DNA of 64,000 bases from Caulobacter sp. 17J80-11. Lineage in GTDB: Bacteria > Pseudomonadota > Alphaproteobacteria > Caulobacterales > Caulobacteraceae. The stretch's first letter is position 1, and each line of letters starts with the position of its first letter. Below the pieces are notes generated by a model. It did not search any database and had not been told where the DNA came from. It was given only the letters and a program-made list of their open reading frames with translations. The translations under genes were made by a program, and so were the position numbers. Positions 8,376 through 16,845 of the stretch are shown here, piece by piece. The stretch is taken from the NCBI RefSeq assembly GCF_014349105.1, contig NZ_JACSJI010000005.1, positions 62,001 to 126,000 of the forward strand. Reading direction: 5' to 3'.

Positions 8376-9197
8376 ATGCGCAATCCTGTGTCGTTTGTGC
8401 TCGGCGCCTTCGGCGGCACGCCCAGGCCCGAGGGCGACCTGCTGACTGTTCAATCCCGGCCGGATCAAGCGGGCGACCGCTACCGCTACGCCTGTGAGAC
8501 GGAAGTCCGCGAGCGGTCGCCCAAGGGCGCCGCCGCCAGGCGAGGTCGGCACGAGATCCTGGTCGAAATCGTCGAGGTGCAGCCGAAGGGCCTGCTGATC
8601 GCCCGCACGCTGGTCGCGATCAGCGGGGCCGAGGGCGGCCTCGGCGACGGCCCGAACCCCTATGAACGCGCCTGGGTCGGCGTGCGCGCGGTGTTCGAGA
8701 CTGACGGGCGCGGGTTCCCGCTCCGCGTCTCCAACTGGTCGGAGGCGCGAGCGCAGATGCTGGTCAACCTCCGGCGCGAGGCGCCGGGGCCTTCTCCCGA
8801 CCGGGCGGAGGTCGAGGCGTTCATGGAACAGGTGTCCGCCGACGCCGCCATCGACCTGGTCGGGGCCGATCTAATTGCATTGGGCGGCGCGCGCTCCAGC
8901 GGTCCCGTTCCGGCCGGACGCGAAGAGCGGCCGGCGGAGCGGTTCCAGCGGCCCGACGGACGGCGGGTGAAGGTGACCCATACGCTCGAGAACGAGGCGG
9001 TGGGTCCTGGCCGCGTCCGGTGCGATCGGATCTCCCGGAGCGACGACGGACGTCAGCTGATCCAGACGACGACGATCCTCTGCACCGAGACCGGCTGGGC
9101 GATCGAGCTGGAGAGCGAGCAGTCCGAGACCATCGCCGAGGCCGGCTACGAGCACGTCCAGATCACCCGCATTCGCCGGCTCGACGAGACCGCCTGA
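8376..9197 (+). CDS. Hypothetical protein, unknown family
   Basis: This protein has 273 residues and no obvious family. The ATG at 8376 is preferred over the GTG at 8373, because a six-G ribosome site lies five bases before the ATG. There is no signal peptide and no membrane helix. The sequence alternates beta-rich stretches (RHEILVEIVEVQPKGLLIA, HVQITRIRRL) with charged linkers, and a long DRAEVEAFMEQVSADAAIDL helix near the middle. It looks like a soluble two-part beta protein. It precedes zapE by 48 bases on the same strand. Confidence 0.6.
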   Translation: MRNPVSFVLGAFGGTPRPEGDLLTVQSRPDQAGDRYRYACETEVRERSPKGAAARRGRHEILVEIVEVQPKGLLIARTLVAISGAEGGLGDGPNPYERAWVGVRAVFETDGRGFPLRVSNWSEARAQMLVNLRREAPGPSPDRAEVEAFMEQVSADAAIDLVGADLIALGGARSSGPVPAGREERPAERFQRPDGRRVKVTHTLENEAVGPGRVRCDRISRSDDGRQLIQTTTILCTETGWAIELESEQSETIAEAGYEHVQITRIRRLDETA

Positions 9198-9245
9198 GGC
9201 GAGCCGCTTTGCCGCGAGCCGCCGCGGCTGCTATGCGGCGAACCC

Positions 9246-10367
9246 ATGCCCGTGTCCGTCCGCACCGCCTACAAGCGCCTCCTGAAGAAGCGCGAGATCC
9301 ATTCCGACGAGGGCCAGGCCCGGGCGGTGGAGGCCTTCGCGCGGCTGGAGGGCGAGCTCGACAGCCTGAACGATCCCTGGATCCCGCTGCCGTTCTTCTC
9401 TCGGGGCAAGGCGCCGAAGGGTCTGTACGTCTGGGGCCCGCCGGGGCGCGGCAAGTCCATGCTGATGGACCTGTTCTTCGATTCCGCCCCGGTCCAGAAG
9501 AAGCGACGCACCCACTTCCACGTCTTCATGGGCGAGGTGCACGCCCTGATCGGCGCCTGGCGCGAGGGCGACGCCAGCGCGCGGAAGAAGCGCTTCGGCA
9601 CGGCCAAGGGCGACGACCCGATCGCGCCGGTCGCCGACCTGATCGCGCGCGACGCGCGTCTGCTGTGCTTCGACGAGCTGCAGGTCACCGACATCGCCGA
9701 CGCCATGATCCTGGGCCGGCTGTTCGAGGCCCTGTTCGAGCGGCGCGTGGTGCTGGTCGCCACCTCAAACCGCCCGCCCGAGGACCTCTACAAGGACGGC
9801 ATCAACCGCCAGCTGTTCGTGCCCTTCATCGACATGCTCAAGCGCCGCTGCGAGGTGCTGGAGGTGGCCGGGCCGAAGGACTTCCGCCTCGACCGGCTGA
9901 AGGGCGCGCAGGTCTATTTCAGCCCGATCACGCCCGAGACCACCAAGGCCTTCGACCACCTCTGGCGCGACATGACCCGGGTCACCCACGAGGTCGGCGC
10001 CACGATCGAGGTGGCCGGCCGACGTCTGGAGTTCCCGCGCGCCTGCGGGGCCATGCTGCGCGCCAGCTTCGAAGAACTGTGCGCCCGGCCGCTCGGGCCG
10101 CAGGACTATCTGGCCGTCGCCGCGCGCTTCCAGACCGTGTTCCTGGCCGGCGTGCCGAAGCTGGGGCCGGAGCGGCGCAACGAGGCGCGCCGGCTGGTCA
10201 CCCTGATCGACGCCCTCTACGAGGCCGGGACCAGGCTGGTGGTGCTGGCCGAGGGCGAACCGGCCGATCTCTATCCCGCCGGCGACGGCGCCTTTGAATT
10301 CGAGCGCACCGTCTCGCGCCTGCAGGAGATGCGCTCGGCCGATTACGTGGAGCGCGCGGAGGCCTGA
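9246..10367 (+). CDS. zapE: Cell division protein ZapE (AFG1-like ATPase)
   Basis: This 373-residue P-loop ATPase is of the AFG1/LACE1 family. Walker A GPPGRGKS is at 64-71. FHVFMGEVH follows, Walker B is LLCFDELQVTD, and TSNRPPEDLYKDGINRQ is the sensor region. In E. coli ZapE associates with the Z-ring under stress. Fungal and animal homologues act on mitochondrial proteins. In this organism a cell-division role is inference from the family. It lies upstream of the O-methyltransferase gene with a 40-base gap. Confidence 0.93.
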   Translation: MPVSVRTAYKRLLKKREIHSDEGQARAVEAFARLEGELDSLNDPWIPLPFFSRGKAPKGLYVWGPPGRGKSMLMDLFFDSAPVQKKRRTHFHVFMGEVHALIGAWREGDASARKKRFGTAKGDDPIAPVADLIARDARLLCFDELQVTDIADAMILGRLFEALFERRVVLVATSNRPPEDLYKDGINRQLFVPFIDMLKRRCEVLEVAGPKDFRLDRLKGAQVYFSPITPETTKAFDHLWRDMTRVTHEVGATIEVAGRRLEFPRACGAMLRASFEELCARPLGPQDYLAVAARFQTVFLAGVPKLGPERRNEARRLVTLIDALYEAGTRLVVLAEGEPADLYPAGDGAFEFERTVSRLQEMRSADYVERAEA

Positions 10368-10407
10368 ACGGGTTCAGGGCTCGCGCCGTCAGCAAGGAGC
10401 CGCCCGC

Positions 10408-11082
10408 ATGTCCCGATCCCTCGGCCTGTCCGACGAAGTCCGCGCCTACGTCCAGCGCCTGGGCGTGCGCGAAGACCCGGTGCTGGCCCGCTGCCGCGCC
10501 GAGACAGAAGCCATGGGCGGCGTATCGCGCATGCAGATCAGTCCCGAGCAGGGCGGCTTCATGCAGGTGGTCGCGCGCATGATCCGCGCCCGCCGGGCGA
10601 TCGAGGTCGGCGTGTTCACCGGCTATTCCTCCACCGCCACGGCGCTCGCCCTGAAGGCCATGCACGGCGAGGGCGCGCGTCTGTTCGCGCTCGACCTGTC
10701 GGAAGAGTACGTCGCCAGGGCCCGCGGCTACTGGGCCGAGGCGAAGGTCGCCGACGTGATCGAGGCGCGCCTCGGGCCCGCGGCCGACAGCCTGCGCGGC
10801 CTGCTGGCCGAAGGCGAAGCGGGCGGCTTCGACATGGCCTTCATCGACGCCGACAAGACCGGCTACGGCGACTACTACGAGCTCTGCCTGCAGCTGCTGC
10901 GCCCCGGCGGCGTGATGATGATCGACAACATGCTCTGGGGCGGCGACGTAGCCTACGAGACCAAGCGGGACCCCGACACCGAGGCGCTGCGCACCCTCGC
11001 GGGCGAGATCCACGACGACCCGCGCGTCGACATGACCCTCGCCACCATCGGCGACGGCCTGTCCATCGTGGTCAAGCGTTGA
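10408..11082 (+). CDS. Class I SAM-dependent O-methyltransferase
   Basis: This 224-residue enzyme belongs to the CCoAOMT-like family. The start at ATG 10408 is set by AAGGAGC seven bases upstream; the open frame continues further but overlaps zapE. The SAM-binding core has AIEVGVFTGYSSTATALAL, an acidic LFALDLSEEYVARAR strand, and FDMAFIDADKTGYGDYYE with metal and catalytic residues. GVMMIDNMLWGGDVA follows. The substrate cannot be told from sequence. The last 11 bases overlap the convergent CoA-lyase gene. Confidence 0.9.
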   Translation: MSRSLGLSDEVRAYVQRLGVREDPVLARCRAETEAMGGVSRMQISPEQGGFMQVVARMIRARRAIEVGVFTGYSSTATALALKAMHGEGARLFALDLSEEYVARARGYWAEAKVADVIEARLGPAADSLRGLLAEGEAGGFDMAFIDADKTGYGDYYELCLQLLRPGGVMMIDNMLWGGDVAYETKRDPDTEALRTLAGEIHDDPRVDMTLATIGDGLSIVVKR

Positions 11083-11932
11083 TCGACAGGTACGCCGCCG
11101 CCAGCGTGCGGCGCGCTTCGTCCAGGTGCAGGCGCTCGACCATGCGGCCCTCGACCTTGATGGCCCCGCGGCCGGCGTTCTCGGGCGCCTCGAAGGCGGT
11201 CACCACGGCGCGCGCCCAGGCGGCCTCGGCCGGCGTCGGCGAATAGGCGGCGTGGGCCAGCTCGATCTGGCGCGGGTGGATCAGCTGCTTGCCGTCGAAG
11301 CCGAACATGCGGCCCTGCGCGGCTTCCGCGGCAAAGCCGGCGTCGTCCTCGAAGGCGTTGTAGACCCCGTCGAAGGCGTGCAGGCCGTTGGCGCGCGCGG
11401 CGGTGACCGTCTGCGCCAGGGCCGGCTGTAGCGGCGCGCGGTCGGGGCCGGGACGGCAGCGCATTTCGCGGGCCAGGTCGTTGGGGCCGAACAGCAGGGC
11501 GCACAGGCGGGTCGTGCCCGCCTCGGCGGCGATGTCGCGCAGGTTCAGCACGCCCTGGCAGGTCTCGATCATCGCCCACAGCCGCACGTGGCCGGGCGCG
11601 GCCAGCAGGTGGCGGTCGTAGCGGCGCAGGTCGCCGATGCCGCTCACCTTGGGGGCGACGATGGCGTCCGGCGCGGCCAGCACGGCGGCGGCCATGTCCG
11701 CCTCGCCCCACTCGCTGTCCAGATCGTTGATCCGAACCGCCACCGTGCGGTCGCCGAAGCCGCCGTCGCGCAGGGCCTGCCACATCCGCTCGCGCGCCTC
11801 GACCTTCTGTTCGGGGCCGACGGCGTCCTCAAGGTCCAGCACGATCGCGTCGCACGGCAGGCCGCGCGCCTTCTCGATCGCGCGGGCGTTGGATGCGGGC
11901 AGGAACAGGACGGAGCGGAGGGGGCGGGTCAT
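11072..11932 (-). CDS. HpcH/HpaI aldolase / CoA ester lyase (CitE-like)
   Basis: This 286-residue TIM-barrel lyase begins PLRSVLFLPASNARAIEKA, followed by CDAIVLDLEDAVGPEQK, where the acidic residues bind magnesium. LWAMIETCQGVLNL and LLFGPNDLAREM are typical of the malyl-CoA/citramalyl-CoA lyase group. GFDGKQLIHPRQIE near the C-terminus completes the pattern. The acyl-CoA substrate is not deducible here. The start overlaps the thpR stop (ATGA), so it is the last gene of a radical SAM-thpR-lyase unit. Confidence 0.88.
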   Translation of the reverse strand: MTRPLRSVLFLPASNARAIEKARGLPCDAIVLDLEDAVGPEQKVEARERMWQALRDGGFGDRTVAVRINDLDSEWGEADMAAAVLAAPDAIVAPKVSGIGDLRRYDRHLLAAPGHVRLWAMIETCQGVLNLRDIAAEAGTTRLCALLFGPNDLAREMRCRPGPDRAPLQPALAQTVTAARANGLHAFDGVYNAFEDDAGFAAEAAQGRMFGFDGKQLIHPRQIELAHAAYSPTPAEAAWARAVVTAFEAPENAGRGAIKVEGRMVERLHLDEARRTLAAAYLSINA

Positions 11933-12468
11933 CCGATCAGGGGATACTCGCGTTCGAGCTCGTAGCGCGAGCCCTGCTGGGAGAGCCAGCTGGAATAGAG
12001 GCCGAACCAGGTCACCCGGAAGGGCGGCGACTTCAGCAGGTTGTGGCCCTGGATCCAGGCCGCCACCCGAGCCGGCTCGGCGTGCTTCAGATAGGCCAGG
12101 GTGACGTGGGGCTTGTAGGCCTTGCTGTCCGGCTTCAGGCCGGCGCGCCGGGCGGCCGCCTCGCAGCGGGCGGCCAGCTGGCGCAGCGCCTCGTTCTCGG
12201 CCACCCCGGCCCAGACGGCGCGCAGGTGCTCGCCCTCGCCGAAGGCGCCGACCCCCTCCAGCTCCAGCTCCATCGGCTCGCCGGAGATCGCGGCCAGCTC
12301 CGCGTCCAGGTCGGCGGCGACGTTCTCGGGCACTTCGCCGAAGAAGCGGGTGGTGATGTGCAGGGCCTCCAGCGGACGCCAGCGGGCGCCGGGCAGGCCC
12401 TGCTGGCGGCGCTTCAGATCCTCGCCGATTTCGGGCGGCAGCTCGACGGCGGCGAACAGTCGGATCAT
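11929..12468 (-). CDS. thpR: RNA 2',3'-cyclic phosphodiesterase (LigT/2H family)
   Basis: This 179-residue protein starts at ATG 12468, just before MIRLFAAVELPPEI, the canonical family opening. The two catalytic HxT motifs are HITT at 37-40 and HVTL at 121-124. The family opens 2',3'-cyclic phosphates on RNA ends in vitro. The physiological role is unsettled. It starts eight bases after the radical SAM stop and overlaps the next gene by four bases. Confidence 0.92.
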   Translation of the reverse strand: MIRLFAAVELPPEIGEDLKRRQQGLPGARWRPLEALHITTRFFGEVPENVAADLDAELAAISGEPMELELEGVGAFGEGEHLRAVWAGVAENEALRQLAARCEAAARRAGLKPDSKAYKPHVTLAYLKHAEPARVAAWIQGHNLLKSPPFRVTWFGLYSSWLSQQGSRYELEREYPLIG

Positions 12469-12476
12469 CTCGGTCT

Positions 12477-13451
12477 CTATCTGGCGGAGCAGCTGGCGCC
12501 GCCGAGCACGCAGAACTTGGCGCAGTGCGGATGGTTCAGGGCGACCTCGCCCAGCGCGTCCTTCAGGCTGGGGCCGAGCTCGAAACCGGGGTCGTAGGGC
12601 GTCAGGGTGCAGGCGACGACGACCGGCTCGTCCGCGCCCCTGCGCTTCACCACCATGCGGCTCGACGCGCACATGACGTCGGACGGCGACTTGTGGAGGA
12701 TGCCCCAGCACGCCTCGGTGATCTCCGGCACGTCGACGCGGGCGTCCATTTCGGGAAACAGCACCAGCCGGCCCGGATCGGCGGCGTCGACCGGCACGCC
12801 CAGCTCAGCGAGGAGGCGCGCATAGCCGGCCCGCGCGTCGGCGTCGCTCTCCTCGGGCAGGTGGCGTCCGGCCACCGCCAGTGAGAGGCCTTCGCGCGCC
12901 AGCCAGATCAGGCCGTCCAGGGTCTTGTCCCAGGTGTCCTCGCCGCGCTCCGCCTCGTGCACGGCGGCGGTGTAGTGGTCGAGGCTGACGCGGACGGTGA
13001 GCTTGTCGCCGTGGCGGCCCTTCAGCGCCTTAAGCCCCGCCTCGAACCGGCGCATGGGCTTCATGGCGTTGGTCAGCACGAGGGTGTCGTACCCGCGCTC
13101 CAGGGCCGCGCCGATCATGGCGATGATCTCGCGGTTCATGAACGGCTCGCCGCCGGTGAAGCCGATCTCGCGCGTCTGCAGGCCCAGCGCCTCGATCTCG
13201 TCGAGGAAGGCCTCGACCTCGGCTGAGGTCAGGTAGGCCAGCGCGTCGTTGGTCGGGCTGCTCTCGATGTAGCAGTTGGCGCAGGTCAGGTTGCAGAGCG
13301 TGCCGGTGTTGAACCAGAGCGTCTCCAGCCGCTGCAGCTGCACATGCGCGCGCGGCTCGCCCTTGGCGGTGGTCCGCGGATCGCGAAACTTCTCCGGAGC
13401 CAGCGTCTTGGGCGCCGGCGCGACGAAGGGAGAGCGGACGGGGGCGTTCAT
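12477..13451 (-). CDS. Radical SAM protein, unknown substrate
   Basis: This 324-residue enzyme has the 4Fe-4S motif CNLTCANC (C53, C57, C60), preceded by a LQRLETLWFNTGTLC strand. The GGE-type motif FTGGEPFMNREI and later TLVLTNAMKPM, together with VRVSLDHYT, complete the radical SAM barrel. Additional cysteines sit in the C-terminal part (ACWGIL, VMCASS, VACTLTP, and the final HCAKFCVLGGASCSA). They could hold an auxiliary cluster of SPASM/twitch type. I cannot name the reaction. It heads a three-gene operon with thpR and a CoA lyase. Confidence 0.85.
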   Translation of the reverse strand: MNAPVRSPFVAPAPKTLAPEKFRDPRTTAKGEPRAHVQLQRLETLWFNTGTLCNLTCANCYIESSPTNDALAYLTSAEVEAFLDEIEALGLQTREIGFTGGEPFMNREIIAMIGAALERGYDTLVLTNAMKPMRRFEAGLKALKGRHGDKLTVRVSLDHYTAAVHEAERGEDTWDKTLDGLIWLAREGLSLAVAGRHLPEESDADARAGYARLLAELGVPVDAADPGRLVLFPEMDARVDVPEITEACWGILHKSPSDVMCASSRMVVKRRGADEPVVVACTLTPYDPGFELGPSLKDALGEVALNHPHCAKFCVLGGASCSAR

Positions 13452-13500
13452 CTCCCGGGGATCAGAGCGCCCGGGGCGGAGCGGGTCAAGAACACTGTTT

Positions 13501-13528
13501 CTCCTCCCCCGCTTCGCAGGGGGAGGAG
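13501..13528 (-). terminator. murI terminator / palindromic element
   Basis: CTCCTCCCCC and GGGGGAGGAG form a perfect 10-base stem with an eight-base loop just past the murI stop. On the minus strand an AAAC rather than a T run follows, so it may be a palindromic repeat that serves as an end point. Its core resembles the elements at 44967-45002. Confidence 0.55.
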
Positions 13529-13529
13529 A

Positions 13530-14381
13530 TTACGCCGCCTCGAACTTCACCGCCTCGCCCCAGAAGGTCTCGACCAGGCCCGACTGGTGGCCGGGGAGGC
13601 CGGTGGTCAGGAAGCGGCGCGCGCCGCCCTGGCCGGGGCCGTATTCCGGGTGGCGCTCGAAGTAGCGCGATAGGGCGTCGGCCACCGCCTCCGGCTGGCC
13701 GATCAGCGGCGTGCCGGGCGGCAGCACCTCGCGGAACAGGTCGGCGACGATCTCGTAGTGGGTGCAGCCCAGGATGGCCCGGTCCGGCCAGCGGCCGATG
13801 CGGGTCTTCAGCGCGTCGGCGTGCGACTGGATCAGGGCGCGCAGGTCTTCGCGCGAGGCGCCCTGCTCGATCATGCCGGCCAGGCCCGAACAGGCCTCCG
13901 AGAACACCGCCAGGTCCTGACGGCGCTTGTCGATCTCGATCTCGTAGACGCGGCTGCCGGCGGTGGCGACGGTGCAGAACACGCCGATCACGTCCAGCTT
14001 CTCGATCTTGTCGCCGCGGCGCTCGGCCTCGTGCTCCCAGGGCAGGCCGGTGGCCGCCTCGATGGTCGGCACGATGATGCCCAGCACGTTGACCGGCCGG
14101 CCCAGCTGCTTGCGGTAGCCGGGCAGCCAGGTCTGCTGCAGCCGCCGCAGCGCCACGGCCGAAGCGGTGTTGCAAGCCAGGACCACGACGTTGGCGCCGG
14201 CCTCGAACAGCCGTTCGCAGCCGGCCCGGGTCAGGTCGACGATCTCTTCGCCTGCGCGGCCCCCGTAGGGCGCGCGGGCCTGGTCCGCCAGATAGACGAA
14301 GTCGGCGGTCGGAAACCGCTCGACGAGGGTGCGGTGGACGGTCAGGCCGCCCACGCCGGAGTCGAAAACACCGATGGCCAT
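13530..14381 (-). CDS. murI: Glutamate racemase
   Basis: This 283-residue cytoplasmic enzyme makes D-glutamate for peptidoglycan. IGVFDSGVGGLTV opens the protein. The two catalytic cysteines are C70 in VVLACNTAS and C206 in LGCTHYE. APYGGR and the GIIVPTIEAA segment are also typical. Slightly long for the family, it has a charged insertion around 113-128. It stands alone between the radical SAM operon and the divergent M3 peptidase gene. Confidence 0.95.
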   Translation of the reverse strand: MAIGVFDSGVGGLTVHRTLVERFPTADFVYLADQARAPYGGRAGEEIVDLTRAGCERLFEAGANVVVLACNTASAVALRRLQQTWLPGYRKQLGRPVNVLGIIVPTIEAATGLPWEHEAERRGDKIEKLDVIGVFCTVATAGSRVYEIEIDKRRQDLAVFSEACSGLAGMIEQGASREDLRALIQSHADALKTRIGRWPDRAILGCTHYEIVADLFREVLPPGTPLIGQPEAVADALSRYFERHPEYGPGQGGARRFLTTGLPGHQSGLVETFWGEAVKFEAA

Positions 14382-14568
14382 GCTTGTCGGCTTAGACCGG
14401 CTCTGCTGCGCCGTCCACAGGCCGCGCGGTCGCGGCGCGCCGGCTCGGAAAGCGCCGGTCTGCGACGACCGGCCGCAACCATTACAAGTCCGTCATTTTC
14501 CTGCACCGCTTGCGCGCTGTAGGTTGGCGGCCAACTAAACGACCAGACCAAGTCGGGGAGACTACCTC

Positions 14569-16743
14569 ATGCGCAACCTTCTGCTCGCGGGCGCCAGTGC
14601 GGCCGCGGTGGCTTTCGCCGGTCAAGCCATGGCCCAGGATCACGCCCACCACGCCGCCGCCGCCGCGACCGCGCCGGCCGCCGCCAACCCCCTGCTGCAG
14701 AAGTGGACCGGCCCGTACGGCGGCGTCCCGGCCTTCGACAAGGTGAAGGTCGAGGACTTCAAGCCGGCGCTCGAGGCCGCCATGGCCGAGAACCTGCGCG
14801 AGGTCGACGCCATCGCCAACGACCCGGCGAAGCCGACCTTCAAGAACACCATCGAGGCGCTGGAGAACTCCGGCCGCACCCTGAACGACGTCTACACCTA
14901 CTACGGCATCTGGGGCTCGACCCTGTCGACCCCGGAGTTCCAGGCCGTCGAGGAGGAGATGGATCCGAAGCTCGCCGCCCACGGCGACAAGATCACCCAG
15001 AACGACAAGCTCTTTAAGCGGGTCGAGGCGGTCTACAACTCGCCCGAGAAGAAGAAGCTGACGGCCGAGCAGCAGCGCCTGCTGTGGCAGACCTACACCG
15101 GCTTCGTGCGCCAGGGCGCCAAGATGGACCCGGCCGCCAAGGCCCGCATGGCCCAGATCAACCAGGAGCTGGCCGGCCTCTACACCAAGTTCAGCCAGCA
15201 CCTGCTGGCCGACGAGAACACCACCATCGAGCTGTCCGCCGCCGACCTGGCCGGCCTGCCCGACAGCCTGAAGGCCGCCGCCGCCGCTTCGGCCAAGCAG
15301 CGCGGCATGGACGGCAAGTACGTGATCGTGAACACCCGCTCGTCGGTCGATCCGTACCTGACCTACGCCACCAACCGCGCCATGCGCGAGAAGGTGTGGA
15401 AGGCGTTCGTCAATCGCGGCGACAACGGCGACGTCAACGACAACAACGCCATCATCACCCAGATCCTGAAGCTGCGCGCCGAGCGCGCCAAGCTGCTGGG
15501 CTACAAGACCCACGCCCACTGGCGTCTGGAAAACTCCATGGCCAAGACGCCGGAAGCGGCGATGGAGCTGATGGAGAAGGTCTGGACCCCGGCCGTCGCG
15601 CGCGTCCACGAGGAAGTCGCCGACATGCAGGCGATCGCCGACAAGGAAGGCGCCGGCGTCAAGATCGAGCCGTGGGACTACCGCTTCTACCAGGAGAAGG
15701 TCCGCAAGGCGAAGTACGACCTCGACCAGAACGAGGTGAAGCCGTACCTGAACCTGGAGAACCTGCGCGAGGGCATGTTCTGGTCGGCCGGCCAGCTGTA
15801 CGGCTTCCAGTTCAAGCCGATCACCAACGTGCCGGTCGCCCACCCCGACATCCGCGTCTGGGAAGTGCTCGACGCCAAGGGCAAGCACGTCGGCCTCTGG
15901 TACTTCGACCCGTACGCCCGTCCGGGCAAGCGCTCGGGCGCGTGGATGAACGCCTATCGCAACCAGGAGCGGTTCAAGGGCGAGGTCACGACCATCGTCT
16001 CGAACAACTCGAACTTCGTGAAGGGCGCGCCCGGCGAGCCGGTGCTGATCTCCTGGGACGACGCCGAGACCCTGTTCCACGAGTTCGGCCACGCCATCCA
16101 CGGCCTGAACTCGAACGTGACCTACCCGTCGCTGTCGGGCACCAACGTGTTCCGCGACTACGTGGAGTTCCCGTCGCAGCTGAACGAGCACTGGCTGTCC
16201 ACGCCGGAAGTGCTGAACAAGTTCGCGGTCAACGCCAAGGGCGAGCCGATCCCCGAGGCGCTGGTCAAGAAGATCAAGGCCACCTCGACCTTCAACCAGG
16301 GCTTCGCCACGGTGGAGTACCTGTCGTCGGCCCTGATCGACATGAAGCTGCACCTGGCCGGCGACGCGACCATCGACCCGGACAAGTTCGAGCGTGAAGA
16401 GCTGGAGAAGCTCGGCATGCCGCACGAACTGGTCATGCGTCACCGCACGCCGCAGTTCGGCCACGTGTTCTCGGGCGACGGCTACTCGGCCGGCTACTAC
16501 AGCTACCTGTGGGCCGACACCCTGACCGCCGACGTCGCCGAGGCCTTCGAGGAAAGCCCGGGCGGCCTGTACGACAAGGCCACCGCCAAGAAGCTGCACG
16601 ACAACATCATGTCGGTCGGCAACTCGATCGATCCGGCCGAGGGCTTCCGCAAGTTCCGCGGTCGGGACGTCAAGATCGACGCCCTGATGCGCGACCGCGG
16701 CTTCCCGGTCCCGGCCGAGACCACCACCAAGGCGGGCAAGTAA
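14569..16743 (+). CDS. M3 family metallopeptidase (Dcp/oligopeptidase-like), exported
   Basis: This 724-residue zinc peptidase has a signal peptide: a basic MRNLLLAG start, hydrophobic AAAVAFAGQ, and AMAQD as the likely cleavage site. A short His/Ala-rich linker with DHAHH follows. The zinc motif HEFGH is at 504-508, with a glutamate supplied downstream as in thimet and Dcp-type enzymes. The fold is all-helical and the length normal. It would trim short peptides in the periplasm. A second exported peptidase (S9) follows on the same strand after a hairpin, which suggests a shared nutritional role. A long minus-strand frame covers both genes and is a codon-bias shadow. Confidence 0.93.
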   Translation: MRNLLLAGASAAAVAFAGQAMAQDHAHHAAAAATAPAAANPLLQKWTGPYGGVPAFDKVKVEDFKPALEAAMAENLREVDAIANDPAKPTFKNTIEALENSGRTLNDVYTYYGIWGSTLSTPEFQAVEEEMDPKLAAHGDKITQNDKLFKRVEAVYNSPEKKKLTAEQQRLLWQTYTGFVRQGAKMDPAAKARMAQINQELAGLYTKFSQHLLADENTTIELSAADLAGLPDSLKAAAAASAKQRGMDGKYVIVNTRSSVDPYLTYATNRAMREKVWKAFVNRGDNGDVNDNNAIITQILKLRAERAKLLGYKTHAHWRLENSMAKTPEAAMELMEKVWTPAVARVHEEVADMQAIADKEGAGVKIEPWDYRFYQEKVRKAKYDLDQNEVKPYLNLENLREGMFWSAGQLYGFQFKPITNVPVAHPDIRVWEVLDAKGKHVGLWYFDPYARPGKRSGAWMNAYRNQERFKGEVTTIVSNNSNFVKGAPGEPVLISWDDAETLFHEFGHAIHGLNSNVTYPSLSGTNVFRDYVEFPSQLNEHWLSTPEVLNKFAVNAKGEPIPEALVKKIKATSTFNQGFATVEYLSSALIDMKLHLAGDATIDPDKFEREELEKLGMPHELVMRHRTPQFGHVFSGDGYSAGYYSYLWADTLTADVAEAFEESPGGLYDKATAKKLHDNIMSVGNSIDPAEGFRKFRGRDVKIDALMRDRGFPVPAETTTKAGK

Positions 16744-16763
16744 GACCTGTCTGAGACCAGCGG

Positions 16764-16790
16764 GGGCGGCGGAGCGATCCGCCGCCCTTC
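16764..16790 (+). terminator. Terminator of the M3 peptidase gene
   Basis: GGGCGGCGGA pairs with TCCGCCGCCC around GCGA. The T tail is weak (TTCGCCTTT), so read-through into the S9 gene is possible. Confidence 0.6.
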
Positions 16791-16845
16791 GCCTTTGACC
16801 CGGGCCGCCGCCCGGGACAGCAAGAAAATCATCGAGGAAACACCA

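Noticed and set aside
13501-13528. Insertion-sequence end
   Set aside because: The inverted repeat is a closed stem with an eight-base loop, and no transposase or second end is present. It is better read as an intergenic palindrome.
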